From Pontederia crassipes (Eukaryota > Streptophyta > Magnoliopsida > Commelinales > Pontederiaceae), in the NCBI GenBank assembly GCA_030549335.1, contig CM060194.1, positions 59,362,547-59,426,546 on the forward strand: DNA of 64,000 nt, written 5' to 3'. This document shows positions 11,158-21,425 of the stretch, piece by piece. The stretch's first letter is position 1, and each line of letters starts with the position of its first letter. The notes below the pieces were generated by a model. It made no database searches and was not told the DNA's origin. It saw nothing but the letters and a program-made list of their open reading frames with translations. The position numbers and the translations under genes were made by a program.

Positions 11158-12577
11158 TTAGAGATTTCCTGACGTCTTTCCAGAAGACGTCACTGGATTG
11201 CCACCATGACGGGAGATCGATTTCCGCATCGACCTCCATCCGGGCACTGCTCCTATTTCCAAAGCCCCATATCGAATGGCTCTAGCTGAAATGCAAGAAC
11301 TCAATAAGCAAATCCAAGAGCTTTTATATAAGGGGTTTATTCGACCCAATGTTTCACCATGGGGTGCACTAGTGCTCTTCGTGAAGAAGAAGGATGGCTC
11401 CCTCAGATTATGTATAGATTACAGAATGCTAAACAAGGTCACTGTGAAGAATAAGTACCCATTGCCATGTATTGATGATTTGTTTGATCAATTGTCCAAG
11501 ACTTCTGTATTCTCCAAGATAGACTTGCGGAGTGGTTATCACCAACTACGAATTGCAGAAGAAGACATTCCGAAAACTACTTTTCGATCGAGATATGGGC
11601 ATTACGAGTTCTTGGTTATGCCTTTTGGGTTGACGAATGCACCTACAACATTCATGGATCTGATGAACATGGTGTTCAAGCCTTATTTGGACCAATTCGT
11701 CATCGTCTTCGTTGATGACATATTGATCTATTCAGAGAACCCCGAGCAACACAGAGAGCATCTGAGGATCGTATTGGAGACACTTTGGCAGCACAAACTC
11801 TATGCAAAGCTGTCGAAGTGTGAATTCTGGCTGGAAGAAATTATGTTCCTTGGACACATTGTCTCTAAGAAGGGTATTTCTGTTGATCCAGTGAAGGTAG
11901 AGGTAGTGACAAATTGGGCTCGACCGAAGAATGTGATCGAGATACGCAGTTTTCTTGGATTGGTCGGATACTATAGGCGATTCATAAAGGACTTCTCGAA
12001 TATAGTCTCCCCAATGACGAAGCTGACAAAGAAGGGTGAGAAGTTTATTTGGTCACGACAGTGTGAAGATAGCTTTCAGGAGCTGAAGACTAGATTGACT
12101 ATAGCACCGATACTCACCATCCCTTCTGGCAGTGGTAGGTATGAGGTGTATAGTGATGCCTGTGGTACAAAATTGGCATGCGTACTAATGCAACATGGTA
12201 AGGTGATTGCATATGCATCAAGATAGCTGAAGAAGCACGAGGTGAACTACCCGACACATGATTTGGAGTTAGCAGCGGTGATATTTGCTCTAAAAATCTG
12301 GAGACACTATTTGTACAGAGAGGAGTTTGAAATGTTCACCGATCAGAAAAGTCTAAAGTATGTCTTCTCTCAGCGAGATCTAAACATGAGGCAACGCAGG
12401 TGGATGGAGTTTTTGAAAGACTATGAGTTCGCTATTAACTACCATTCAGGTAAGGCAAACACAGTTGTTGACGCATTGAGTCGTAAGTGGGAAGGCTCAT
12501 TAGCATTTATGAGGCTCCGAGTATTTGAGATGACTGACGAACTCAATATGTGGAATCCAAGGCTGGGCAGAAATTGA
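11158..12577 (+). pseudogene. pol: Gypsy reverse transcriptase and RNase H
   Basis: RT motifs run in order: [69 protein letters not shown], and the catalytic box FVDDILIYS (near 11710-11740), then [15 protein letters not shown]. RNase H follows with VYSDACG and [25 protein letters not shown] at 12224 splits RT from RNase H in the same frame, and TGA/TAG codons interrupt the linker upstream (11160-11215). The catalytic Asp pair of RT is present. It copies element RNA into cDNA in intact relatives. Confidence 0.95.
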
Positions 12578-12586
12578 GCTATATTA

Positions 12587-13606
12587 ATGATGCATCAGCT
12601 TCAACTGAACTTGGTTGATAGAATCATCAAGGCACAACCAAAGGATGCAGAATATGTCAAGATGGTTAGTAGGTGTGAGAAAGAAACAGAGGACTTCAAG
12701 ATATCAGCTGATGGCGGAATCAGATATAGGGACCGCCTGTGGGTCCCGAATGATGCTGAACTCAGGAGGAAAGTCATGGACGAATGCCATAAGTCAGAGT
12801 TTGCCATCCATCCAGACAGCACGAAAATGTACAAGGATGTACAACGAAGTTACTGGTGGTACGATATGAAGTGAGAGATCACGGAATATGTCTCTACGTG
12901 TCTAGTATGCCAGCAAGTGAAGATAGAGCATCAGAAATCATATGGCAAGCTTAGCTCTTTAGGAATCCCGAGGTGGAAATGGGAAGACATTTCCATGGAT
13001 TTCATATCATGTCTATCCTGCACACAGAAAGGACATGATGCTATTTGGGTAGTGGTCGATCGATTGACAAAATCTACACACTTTATACCGATCAAATGGA
13101 GACAGTCAATCGAGAGGTTGATGGATATATATGTGCAGGAGGTTATCAGATTGCATGGCATTCCAGTTTCTATAGTGTCAGATCGAGATCCTCGCTTTAC
13201 AGCTAGATTTTGGAGGAGTCTGCAGAATGCTTTTAGGACAAGACTGAACTATAGTACGGCTTTTCATCCCCAGACAGATGGTCAATCAGAGAGGACCATC
13301 CAGACGATAAAAGACATGCTGAGGGCATGTGCTTTTGATTGCCATGGCAGTTGGGACGATCACTTGCCTCTTATCGAGTTCGCCTATAATAATAGTTATC
13401 ATTCCAGCATTGGCATGGCTCCATTTGAGGCCTTGTATGGGAGGCCATGTCGATCACCAGCTTGTTGGAATGAGGTTGGTGAACGAAAGTTCCTGAGTGC
13501 TAAGGAATTAAAGGAGACTGAGGAATATGCCAAGAAGGTGGAGTTAATACAACAAAGAATGAAAGCAGCACAGACTCGCCAGAAGACCTACGCAGATAAA
13601 GGCTGA
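12587..13606 (+). pseudogene. int: Gypsy integrase
   Basis: The N-terminal zinc-binding region (about 12740-12910) shows the H..H..C..C layout in ECHKSEFAIHPDSTKMYKDV and CLVCQQVK. The catalytic core (12917-13606) has WEDISMDFI, VVDRLTKSTHFIPI, VSDRDPRFTARFW and the FHPQTDGQSERT block, giving the D,D-35-E residues. A TGA at 12872 splits the two parts and another at 13604 ends the core; both lie where relatives have Arg codons. The enzyme inserts cDNA into the host chromosome in intact relatives. Confidence 0.95.
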
Positions 13607-14062
13607 CGTGGGCAAATCTTTCGTGCAGGTGATCAAGTACTGCTAAAAGTCTCCCCGACGAAGGGAGTCATGAGATTCAGTAAGAAAGAAAAACTCAGCC
13701 CGAGATATGTGGGTCCGTTCGAGGTACTGGACTTAGTCGGAGAGGCAGCATGCAGATTAGCACTACCCCCATCATATGGACGAGTGCATAATGTTTTTCA
13801 TGTATCTATGCTCCAAAAGTATAAGCATGATGAGGCAAACATTATCAGATATGAGGAGCCAAATCTTAAAGAAGATCTGACATATGAAGAGCAGCCATTG
13901 AGAATCCTAGAATTCAAAGTCCAACGTCATAAGAATAGAGATGTGCCACTGGTTAAAGTCGCATTGAGCCACCTTCAAGACGATGAAGTGACTTGGGAAC
14001 TCGAGTCAGAAATGCGTCAACAATTTCTCAGATTATTTGGTAAGCTCGTACACCTTACATAA
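13607..14062 (+). pseudogene. Gypsy integrase C-terminus with chromodomain-like tail
   Basis: The segment contains GDQVLLKVSPTKGVMRF, KLSPRYVGPFEVLDLVGEAACRLALPP and VHNVFHVSMLQKY, the GPY/F module of gypsy integrases. It is followed by VKVALSHLQDDEVTWELESEM, which matches the WE-containing core of the plant chromovirus chromodomain. That module is thought to steer integration into heterochromatin. The frame is open to TAA at 14062, about 35 bp before the 3' LTR. Confidence 0.88.
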
Positions 14063-14078
14063 TTCGAGGACGAATTTT

Positions 14079-14096
14079 ATTTTAAGGGGTTTATAA
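14079..14096 (+). other. Polypurine-tract region before 3' LTR (weak)
   Basis: The sequence just before the 3' LTR is ATTTTAAGGGGTTTATAA. The AAGGGG run is the only purine tract in place to prime plus-strand synthesis. It is shorter than usual and is separated from the LTR by about 7 bases. Confidence 0.5.
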
Positions 14097-16139
14097 TATA
14101 ACATCCGAGAATGTCGTAAATAAAAAATAATAAAAGTAATAATAAATTTGTTATGACTTTTTCTCCTAACTACCTCCACGAAGCCACGCCCCTTCCGAAG
14201 AATTCATCATACATAAAACCCTTTCAAAACAACACCAAGGGGAGCCGGGGGAAAACTTTTTTTTAGGATTTTCATTTTGGGCATCACTGCGACAGGAGAC
14301 GAAGAGGAAAAACACGGTAACATACACGAATGTGGACGTCGAAGGAGTAGAGTGAGAGGTCGTGGGCGTGGAACTTAATTCGGCCGATCAAGTGAAAAAG
14401 GTAAGAAAAACCCCTGTGGACATAAGAATCTCTCATCCTGTTGTTGTCAAATTGAATACTACATAAGAGTTTTCTCCATAAATATATTAGAACTCGTAGT
14501 CGTCATTTTCCTTAGATGATCGAGACATTTAATGATCAAATCAAATTCATTTGGAATTCTATTTAGTTAAATATAAATACTCTTTCCATTGCGAGTTGTA
14601 CCAAAATTGTATGTCAATATATGAGCATTTGTTAAATTTGCCTTGTCTTAATTCATGCAAATATCTGGGTCTCGGGCATTAAAATTCTCCTATGTCATTT
14701 GGCGCCTGATATTGTCATTGATCAAGTAATTAGAGTGATTATTGCGTTACATGTATCCCTCCAGTGATCTACTAAATGCACCACTAATAGTAATGACACT
14801 ATAAGCCTCACGTAATCATGCGCATAGCAGGTGTATTATGTGCATTATAGGTATGTTACATGCACACTCCCACGTGTAATAGTGATGACACTCTAAGCCT
14901 CACATGATCATGCACATAACAGGTGTATTATGTGCAGTATAAGTGCATTACATGCACACTACCACGTATGAATGAATCAAAACATGGGTGCATGGAATGT
15001 ACTCCTACTAAAGTGGTAAATGACATCATAAGGCACTCAAATGATACACAGCATGTAAGGTAATATTGTATGCTATCGTCGGATGCACCTTACAACTTAT
15101 ATATTCTTCTTATTTATCTGAATCGGTTATGATTATTGATTTGCCAATTATTTAACTGCATAGCTATTACTTCACGGCATATTAATAATATTCAGACGAT
15201 TACATAATTATAATCTGATCATACCGGTCTATGCTCTTGATTCAAATGTCTCTTTTAAATTTTTATTATTTATCATCCCTAAGCAAATATAGTTATAGGA
15301 TAAGACAAGATAAAAGATGAAACGTGCTAAATGAAGAGCTATTCTTATGTTTGGTTGACGACGGTCAACCTGGCCAAAAGGGAGTCGAAAGATACTCCAT
15401 CGGCCCAAATTAGACGTTGAGTTGCTCCGCCGTGGCCAAAAGGGAGTCGAAAGATACTCCTATCGGCCTTATTAAAGGGAGTTGAAAGACACTCCAAAAT
15501 AAGTGTAACATAATGAAAATGTAAAGATGAAAATGATTATGATGATGGGCAATGCCCAATGATATTATGATCTTGTAATGATAATTATGTTACTCTTGTT
15601 ACACTTATCATATTATCATATATGTTATGCCATTCTATGTCACGCCTCTTGATCATGATGTTATCGCACCAATTATGACTACATTCTCTATCATTTATAA
15701 TTATATTTATGATGTCATTACTGCTTATATGTCATATATTTATTATGTACTGGACGTCAAAGCTCACAGGGAAGTTCACCTCCCCTGTGTATTCAATGTC
15801 ACAGGTAATAATCTGTCCCAGTAAAAAGATGATGGCGCAGGCGACCGATTGAGCTCGTGGTGATCTTTGCACATGATGTCGAGTCTCCTTAGTTTTTCTT
15901 TTATTGTCATCGAGTTATTTGGGACTCATTATGTTACTTTATTAAGACTTTCGCACTCATTTTCTATTATGTCACTTTTCAATCAAATAATGACTATTTT
16001 TTCTTCCGCAATTATGCCTCTATGATGTTGACCAGTTAAAATTTTATTTTGGTCAAATTATTGTACATGTAAGTCATATCCCGTAACGTTCTCGGAGTGT
16101 ATTCAACCACGTGACGGGGTGCATTTACGAGGTGTTACA
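14097..16139 (+). repeat. 3' LTR of gypsy element (2043 bp)
   Basis: Near-identical to 6957-9043. It starts TATAACATCCGAGAATG and ends GGTGTTACA. It lacks one CAGACGATTA unit and about 34 bp between two GTTAT motifs near 15915, consistent with a short-homology deletion. Confidence 0.95.
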
Positions 16140-16144
16140 AGCAG
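16140..16144. repeat. Right target-site duplication AGCAG of gypsy element
   Basis: Exact copy of 6952-6956 directly after the 3' LTR end. Confidence 0.9.
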
Positions 16145-16160
16145 CATCGTGTTTTTTTAT

Positions 16161-16598
16161 TGTTGGCAATGTTATTTCTGATGGGAAAAGTCGAGAACAA
16201 GGAGAGAAGATCGCAGAGAGATTGCAGAAAAATAGAGGAGACACACGAATTTACCCAGGTTCACCCTTGAAATGAGGGTTACGTCCTGCAAAGAGGTTCC
16301 ACTATATCATTTAGGTTTATAGCCGCCACACAGATTACATCAAAAATTAGGCTATTAATAGCCTCTTCAAATTGGGTTTAAAACCCAAACAAACAGAGAA
16401 AAAATCTAATCCGAACCACACGGGCCGGCTAAACAAAAGACCAAAATCCGTAGTTTTGGGGGGCGGAGCCCCCGAACCCCCCTTTCGTTCGTACCCCAGC
16501 AGCACTGCTAATTGGGTAATACTCAAATTCCCCTAAGCTCATGTGGGCGAATCCGGTGTGAAAAATAAGGGGTCCTGAAGTATTCACCAACTCTAACA
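16161..16598 (-). repeat. 3' LTR of the minus-strand copia element (438 bp)
   Basis: On the minus strand it begins TGTTAGAGTTGG and ends CATTGCCAACA, a short terminal inverted repeat with TG..CA ends. A purine-rich AAGTAGGAGAA lies just upstream on the minus strand, where a polypurine tract is expected. It contains a GC-rich hairpin (GGGGGCTCCGCCCCC type) at about 16458-16482. Confidence 0.85.
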
Positions 16599-16674
16599 TT
16601 CTCCTACTTGATGGATACTTCACACCAATGAGAGCCTTGCCAGTAACATTCTTCTTCAATCCGATAACAGTAGA

Positions 16675-17120
16675 TCACCACTCGAACTTTGCACATATAA
16701 CTACTTTAGTCAGAAAATTGAAACTATTCTCTATTGTATCAACCTTTTCAAACTGAACCTCTTCCTTTTCCACCTTTTCCCGAATGAAATAGTATTGGAT
16801 GTCAATATGCTTTGTGCGTGAGTGAAATGCAGGATTCTTAGATAACTGAATAGCACCTTGATTATCACATCTCACCTCTATGACACCTTGCTCAAATCCG
16901 AGCTCCAAACACAACCGCCGTAGTCATATGGCCTCCTTTGCAGCATGAGTAAGAGCCATATATTCAGCTTCTGTAGAAGAAAGTGTTACCACACTTTGTC
17001 TCTTGCTCATCCAACTTAGTGCAGCCCCAAATAATGTAAAAACATATCCGCTAGTGGACCGTCTATTATCAATGTCTCCACCCCAATCAGCATCTACATG
17101 GCCTATAATATCAAGCCTCT
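16675..17120 (-). pseudogene. Copia RNase H remnant
   Basis: Translation on the minus strand gives fragments of DADWGGDIDNRRSTSGYVF, SWMSKRQSVVTLSSTEAEY and CDNQGAIQLSKNPAFHSRTK, then HIDIQYYFIREKV. These are the standard Ty1/copia RNase H motifs with catalytic D, E and D residues. The frame is broken by a stop near 16920. Confidence 0.9.
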
Positions 17121-17172
17121 TTCATTTTCTCGCACCTTCAAAGCACAAAGCAAAATCTGAAGTTTCACGAAG

Positions 17173-17790
17173 CTACCTGAAAACTCTCTTGATAGCATTC
17201 CAATGTTTCCTGCCTAGGTTAGACATATACCGACTCAAAACTCTCACTGTTTGAGCTATATCTGGATGCGTGCACACCATGGCATACATCAAGCTGTCTA
17301 CTGCACTTGCATATGACACACGGTTCATCTCTTCGACTTCATCCATCTTCGGACATTGCTCTACAGAAAGTTTGGTTCCTAAAGACATAGGAGTACTCAC
17401 TGGCTTGCAGTCCGACATGTTAAATTGCTTCAACACTTCTTTTATATACTTCTCCTGTCCTAGCCACAACTTTCGCTTCTGACGATTCCTTCTAATCTGT
17501 ATACCCAAAATAAAATTCGTTGGCCCCAAGTCTTTCATCTCAAATTTCTTGGCCAACAAATCCTTCACTGAATTCACCATCTTCATACTGTTTCCAATCA
17601 GCAACATGTCATCCACATACAGTGTAAGAATGACAAACTAATCTCCAACTCTCTTAACATAAACATAATGATCTGAATCTGAACGTACATACTTGAGTTC
17701 GAGCATGTACGCATCAAACTTCTGGTACCACATCCTTGGCGATTGCTTCAGAAACTTTTTCAATTTGCACACCAACTTCTCTTTACCTTA
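17173..17790 (-). pseudogene. Copia reverse transcriptase C-terminal half
   Basis: Minus-strand translation includes KQSPRMWYQKFDAYML, then the catalytic box YVDDMLLIG (around 17605-17620), KFEMKDLGPTNFILGIQI and the copia-typical SVEQCPK..YASAVDSLMYAMVCTHPDIA. A stop (about 17637) lies just upstream of the YVDD box. The N-terminal half of RT is lost. The element cannot be autonomous. Confidence 0.92.
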
Positions 17791-17819
17791 AACCTCAAAA
17801 CGTTGTCTCATATATATCT

Positions 17820-17947
17820 CTTCCTCACTCTCCTTTCGTTCGTACGCTAGCAGCACTGCTAATTGAGTAATACTCAGATTTTCCTAAACTCACGTGGACG
17901 AACTCGGTGTGAAAAACAAAGTCCTGAAATATTCACCAACTCTAACA
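17820..17947 (-). repeat. 5' LTR fragment of the minus-strand copia element
   Basis: About 128 bp matching 16471-16598 with many substitutions, starting TGTTAGAGTTGG on the minus strand. Its lower-coordinate side joins directly to RT sequence, so the rest of the LTR and the gag-INT region are deleted. Confidence 0.8.
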
Positions 17948-19139
17948 ATTTCCCTCTTTAAAATGTACAACTAAGTATTTATGCGTCTGACACCCATGGA
18001 ACAGCGCAAGTAAAATCTGTGCACAATTTCGTGCGCATGCCAGCAGTTCAAACACCATAATCAAGTGATCGGGTTCTTGTGCCTCCAAAGCTTCATAATT
18101 TCCTGTGGAAATGCTACATGTCAAGCTCCCTACGAAGAAACTCATTCGTTAGTTTGACCCTTCCATTTCTCCAACCTGCACACTTATGTGATTTGGAGGC
18201 TGAATTTGAGTACTTTAATTAAGCGTTGAAGGTTATTTAGAAAATAAACAGACACGTGTTTATTAATTTGTTAGGAAAGGTGCACCAATAAGCAAGATAA
18301 ATATAAAGAGGCTAACCTTTGTAAGGAACAAAGAGCAAACAACGGATATCAGAAAAGAGCTTTTTGTAACTCAGAAAAAAAAAGCAAAAGAGCTTTTGTA
18401 CGAGTTCACATTTTTTTATCTGTAACTAGTGCACAGTTCTCCTCAAACAAAAAAAAGAAAACACTAGTGCACAGTTCAACCCAAAAAACTTCCAGCTAGT
18501 TGAGAAATCTGAGTTTACTGGTAGGTGAATTTGTGTCAACATTTGTAGGAACAAGCTAAAAGATTCATACAAGTAGCCTGAGATTTGTCATATGTGCTAC
18601 TTATCCATGACATGATGAACAAACCCCATTACATTTTATCTTAGTCCTAGAATTTTCCTTAAAATATTAGATCAAATACCAGAATCATTTTTGGTTGATA
18701 CTGAACTATCACCACTAAGAACATCATCAGAACATAGCAAGAAAATCTGCAGGATTGATATATAGCAGAATTAATCTATGGAAAAAAAGCAGATTCTCTA
18801 TTGATGAATATTGATTCAATGGTTTGCTCTGTATGCAAATACCACATCTTACTTCTTAAAGTAACCTCAACTTCGTCCCCCTACCTTCATTGGCATTCTT
18901 CTTCATTGGCATTCTTCATGGGCACGTCAAACCCTCTACATTTGCCTCCTTGCAGATTGTCAAAAGTTGTTAAAAACTACAAATCATTTCAAAGAACAAA
19001 GCCAAATAAATTTCTGTTTTCAGAAAAGTGATTTGATATCACCTATACCTGTTTACATCCTTTCTGCTCAGCTACTATGTCATGAAACTTGCTGGAAGTT
19101 TTACCTTTTTGAGATGTGAACCCTATCCATGATCAGTTC
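17948..19139. other. Intergenic DNA 3' of the PPR gene
   Basis: No supported gene. A minus-strand open stretch (18145-17942) of about 67 codons ends at the TAG created by the copia LTR start; it has no recognised domain. A 15-bp direct repeat ACTAGTGCACAGTTC occurs at about 18425 and 18463. The part next to 19139 should hold the 3' UTR of the PPR gene. Confidence 0.5.
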
Positions 19140-21425
19140 CTACCTATATCTGTTTTCGTTCCTTCTGCTATCTAGCAAATTGCATAAATTAGCAACTGCA
19201 TCATGAAACTTGTGGATTTTAAGGAACCCATTAATCATGGAAGTTTCACTCTTCGATAGCCGAGCTCTATTCATGACCAGTCCAACAACACTGAGAAGTT
19301 TGTCTTCCATGTTTAAAGACAAAAGGCCTTCTGCAAGCATAGAGAATGAAGACGACTCAGGTAAGAATCCCTTCTGTGTCATCTCCCCCAGGAAATCAAC
19401 AGCTTCTCCAATTGGTCCACCTCCAAGGCACAGGCCACGAAACACAATTTTGTACGTCAAAGCATCTGGAGGACCACCCTTATCCATCATCTCCCGAAAG
19501 AGCCTCATAGCTTCCCTAGTTCTGCTCTGCTTAAATAGTGCTTGAATTACTGGGTTATATGCTTTTGGGGTTGGAACCATTCCTTTCATCTGCACAGTTC
19601 TAAGAAGCTTACAAGCAACTTGCGTCCTACCTGCCTTGCATAAACCACTTATGAGAGTTCCATATGTAACAATATCAGGATCACATCCATTTGTCGTCAT
19701 AGTTTGTACAATATCTGCTGCTTTTTTTATGTTCCCTTGCTTGCAATGATGTGTAAGCAAGGAGTTGTAAGTGAGTTTATCCGGTTTCAGCCCCTCAAGT
19801 ATCATCTGATCCATGAGTTCAGTAGCTTCATCAACTTTTCCATTCTTGCACAACCCATCAATCATAGTGTTATAAGTCACTAAATTCCGTGAGACCCCTT
19901 GTATCTCCATCTGATAAAACAAATCTTCTGCTTCCTCAATTCTCATGTTTTTGCATAGCCCATCTATTAGAGTATTATAAGTCACAATACTTCTTGCACA
20001 ACCATTTGACTCCATTTCCTTCAGCAAATCCAAAGCTTTCCTCATTTTTCCCTTGAAGCATAAATGATCAATCAAAATATTGTAAGTAAACTCGTCTGGT
20101 GGGCATCCACTATTTTTCATCTCTTCAAACATCTGCAAAGCAATTTCATAGTTGCCAGCTTTGCAAAGGCCACTGATTAGAGAATTGAAAGTGTATGCAT
20201 CTGGGAAAAGACCTTTAAGGGTAAGAGTGCGGGCAAGTTCCATTGCCTCATCGAGTCGATTGTCGGTACACAATGTATTGATAAGTGTATTGTAAGTGAC
20301 CATATTAGGTAAACAATCTCTCTCCACCATCTGATCCAATACTGTCATAGCTTCTTCTATTTTTCCCAATTTACACAATCCTCCTATCAATGTATTATAT
20401 GTTACGATATCAGGATCATAGCCTTCCTGAAGCATGACATCCAAAATCTCCAGAGCATGTCCCATATGCCCAGCTCGGCAGAGGCCGCTAACCAAAGTGT
20501 TAAAAGTGAACCTATCAGGGAGAAATCCCTTAACAATTTTTTCTTGTATGAAGCCAAGAGCTTCTTCCAATTGTCCCTGCTTACAGTACCCATTTATCAG
20601 AACATTAACTGTTACATTGGTAGGAATGCATCCCATCTCCCTCATTCTAGCCTCTACCCTCAGTGCAGCCTCCATGTTTCCTAATTCGATGAAACCCTGC
20701 ATCAGAGTGGTGAAGGTTATCTCATCAGGTGACAAGCCATAGTTGGACATCTCCTCCATCATTGAGATGGCTGGCTTAATCTGATGAGCTCTACAAAGAG
20801 CTTTTATCAAGATGTTAAATGTAGAAACGTCCGGCTTAGTTCCAGTACTGATCATTGTAGAATAGACCGATTCAATCAATTTTAGCTTGTTCTCATCCAC
20901 CAAAGTGTTGAGAAGGAAATTGTAAATATGTGTATCAGCTTCAACTCCGTACTCTTCCATCAGTTTGACGACAACGTTAATAGCTTCATCAAACAACTGG
21001 AAGTTGGAGTAGCTTTCGATGAAAATTTGGAAAGTACTTTGGCTGACATTGCATCCAGAGAGCTGCATCTCCTTGAGTACCCCCGTCATCCTATCAAAAG
21101 AACCCTTCTTGCCGAGCTGCAGAAGTATTTCTTCATAGACGGACGAGGAGGGCGTAAAATGCGTTTGCTTGGAAGCCCAATTGAGCATGCGGATGGAGGA
21201 TTCCACATCCTTCTGGCGGCGCAGGAGGGCGAGAAGATCCTTAGAGGTGAAGTTGGGAGGGAGTTGATGGGCAGGGTTCAACTCGAACGCTGTCGACAGT
21301 CCCGCGAAGCCCTTAAGAGACGCGAAGGCAACGAAAGGAGAATGCCTTTGCGGCAGAGAGTAGGAAGAGGAGCTCGGCCTCTGAGGAACGACACAGGGAT
21401 GGGCCAGCGAGGACGTGAAAGCCAT
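19140..21425 (-). CDS. P-type pentatricopeptide repeat protein, At3g53700/MEE40-like, probably plastid-targeted
   Basis: An uninterrupted 761-residue frame starts at ATG 21425. The first 50 or so residues are rich in Ser, Pro and Ala with few acids, like a chloroplast transit peptide. From about residue 90 to 730 there are some 17-18 consecutive 35-residue PPR motifs, for example VTYNTLIGGLCKLGKIEEAM, FTYNILIDHLCFKGKMRKAL and VTYGTLISGLCKAGRTQVAC. P-type proteins bind organellar RNA in a sequence-specific way through residues 5 and 35 of each motif and act in its processing, stability or translation. No E, DYW or SMR domain is seen. Length, N-terminal sequence and repeat order resemble Arabidopsis At3g53700 (MEE40, about 754 residues, needed for embryo development). 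The gene is intronless, as usual for the family. Orthology is inferred without alignment; plastid targeting is likely but untested. Confidence 0.93.
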   Translation of the reverse strand: MAFTSSLAHPCVVPQRPSSSSYSLPQRHSPFVAFASLKGFAGLSTAFELNPAHQLPPNFTSKDLLALLRRQKDVESSIRMLNWASKQTHFTPSSSVYEEILLQLGKKGSFDRMTGVLKEMQLSGCNVSQSTFQIFIESYSNFQLFDEAINVVVKLMEEYGVEADTHIYNFLLNTLVDENKLKLIESVYSTMISTGTKPDVSTFNILIKALCRAHQIKPAISMMEEMSNYGLSPDEITFTTLMQGFIELGNMEAALRVEARMREMGCIPTNVTVNVLINGYCKQGQLEEALGFIQEKIVKGFLPDRFTFNTLVSGLCRAGHMGHALEILDVMLQEGYDPDIVTYNTLIGGLCKLGKIEEAMTVLDQMVERDCLPNMVTYNTLINTLCTDNRLDEAMELARTLTLKGLFPDAYTFNSLISGLCKAGNYEIALQMFEEMKNSGCPPDEFTYNILIDHLCFKGKMRKALDLLKEMESNGCARSIVTYNTLIDGLCKNMRIEEAEDLFYQMEIQGVSRNLVTYNTMIDGLCKNGKVDEATELMDQMILEGLKPDKLTYNSLLTHHCKQGNIKKAADIVQTMTTNGCDPDIVTYGTLISGLCKAGRTQVACKLLRTVQMKGMVPTPKAYNPVIQALFKQSRTREAMRLFREMMDKGGPPDALTYKIVFRGLCLGGGPIGEAVDFLGEMTQKGFLPESSSFSMLAEGLLSLNMEDKLLSVVGLVMNRARLSKSETSMINGFLKIHKFHDAVANLCNLLDSRRNENRYR

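Larger units (their letters stand above)
6957..16139 (+). mobile_element. Ty3/gypsy chromovirus-type LTR retrotransposon, Tekay/Del-like, full length but mutated
   Basis: The element is bounded by two LTRs of about 2.05 kb and a perfect 5-bp duplication (AGCAG). Internal order is PBS, gag with two CCHC knuckles, aspartic protease, reverse transcriptase, RNase H, integrase, then a C-terminal chromodomain-like segment. RT before integrase defines Ty3/gypsy; the chromodomain and 2-kb LTRs fit the Tekay/Del lineage. Stops and frame changes break the polyprotein at several points (for example 9466, 9541, 9586, 10525, 12224, 12872 and 13604), so it is not itself coding-competent. The LTRs look very similar apart from two indels, so insertion is fairly recent. 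The 5' LTR starts TATAAC rather than TGTAAC, a probable point change shared by both LTRs. Confidence 0.95.
16161..17947 (-). mobile_element. Ty1/copia element, minus strand, internally deleted
   Basis: Read on the minus strand, a 5' LTR fragment (17947 down to about 17820) is followed by RT and RNase H remnants, then a full-looking 3' LTR (16598-16161). Both LTR pieces start TGTTAGAGTTGGTGAATA. Gag, protease, integrase and most of the 5' LTR are missing, with a direct join from LTR to RT near 17820. The two LTR fragments look only about 80-85% alike by eye, so it is older than the adjacent gypsy element. No matching target-site duplication is seen. Confidence 0.85.
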
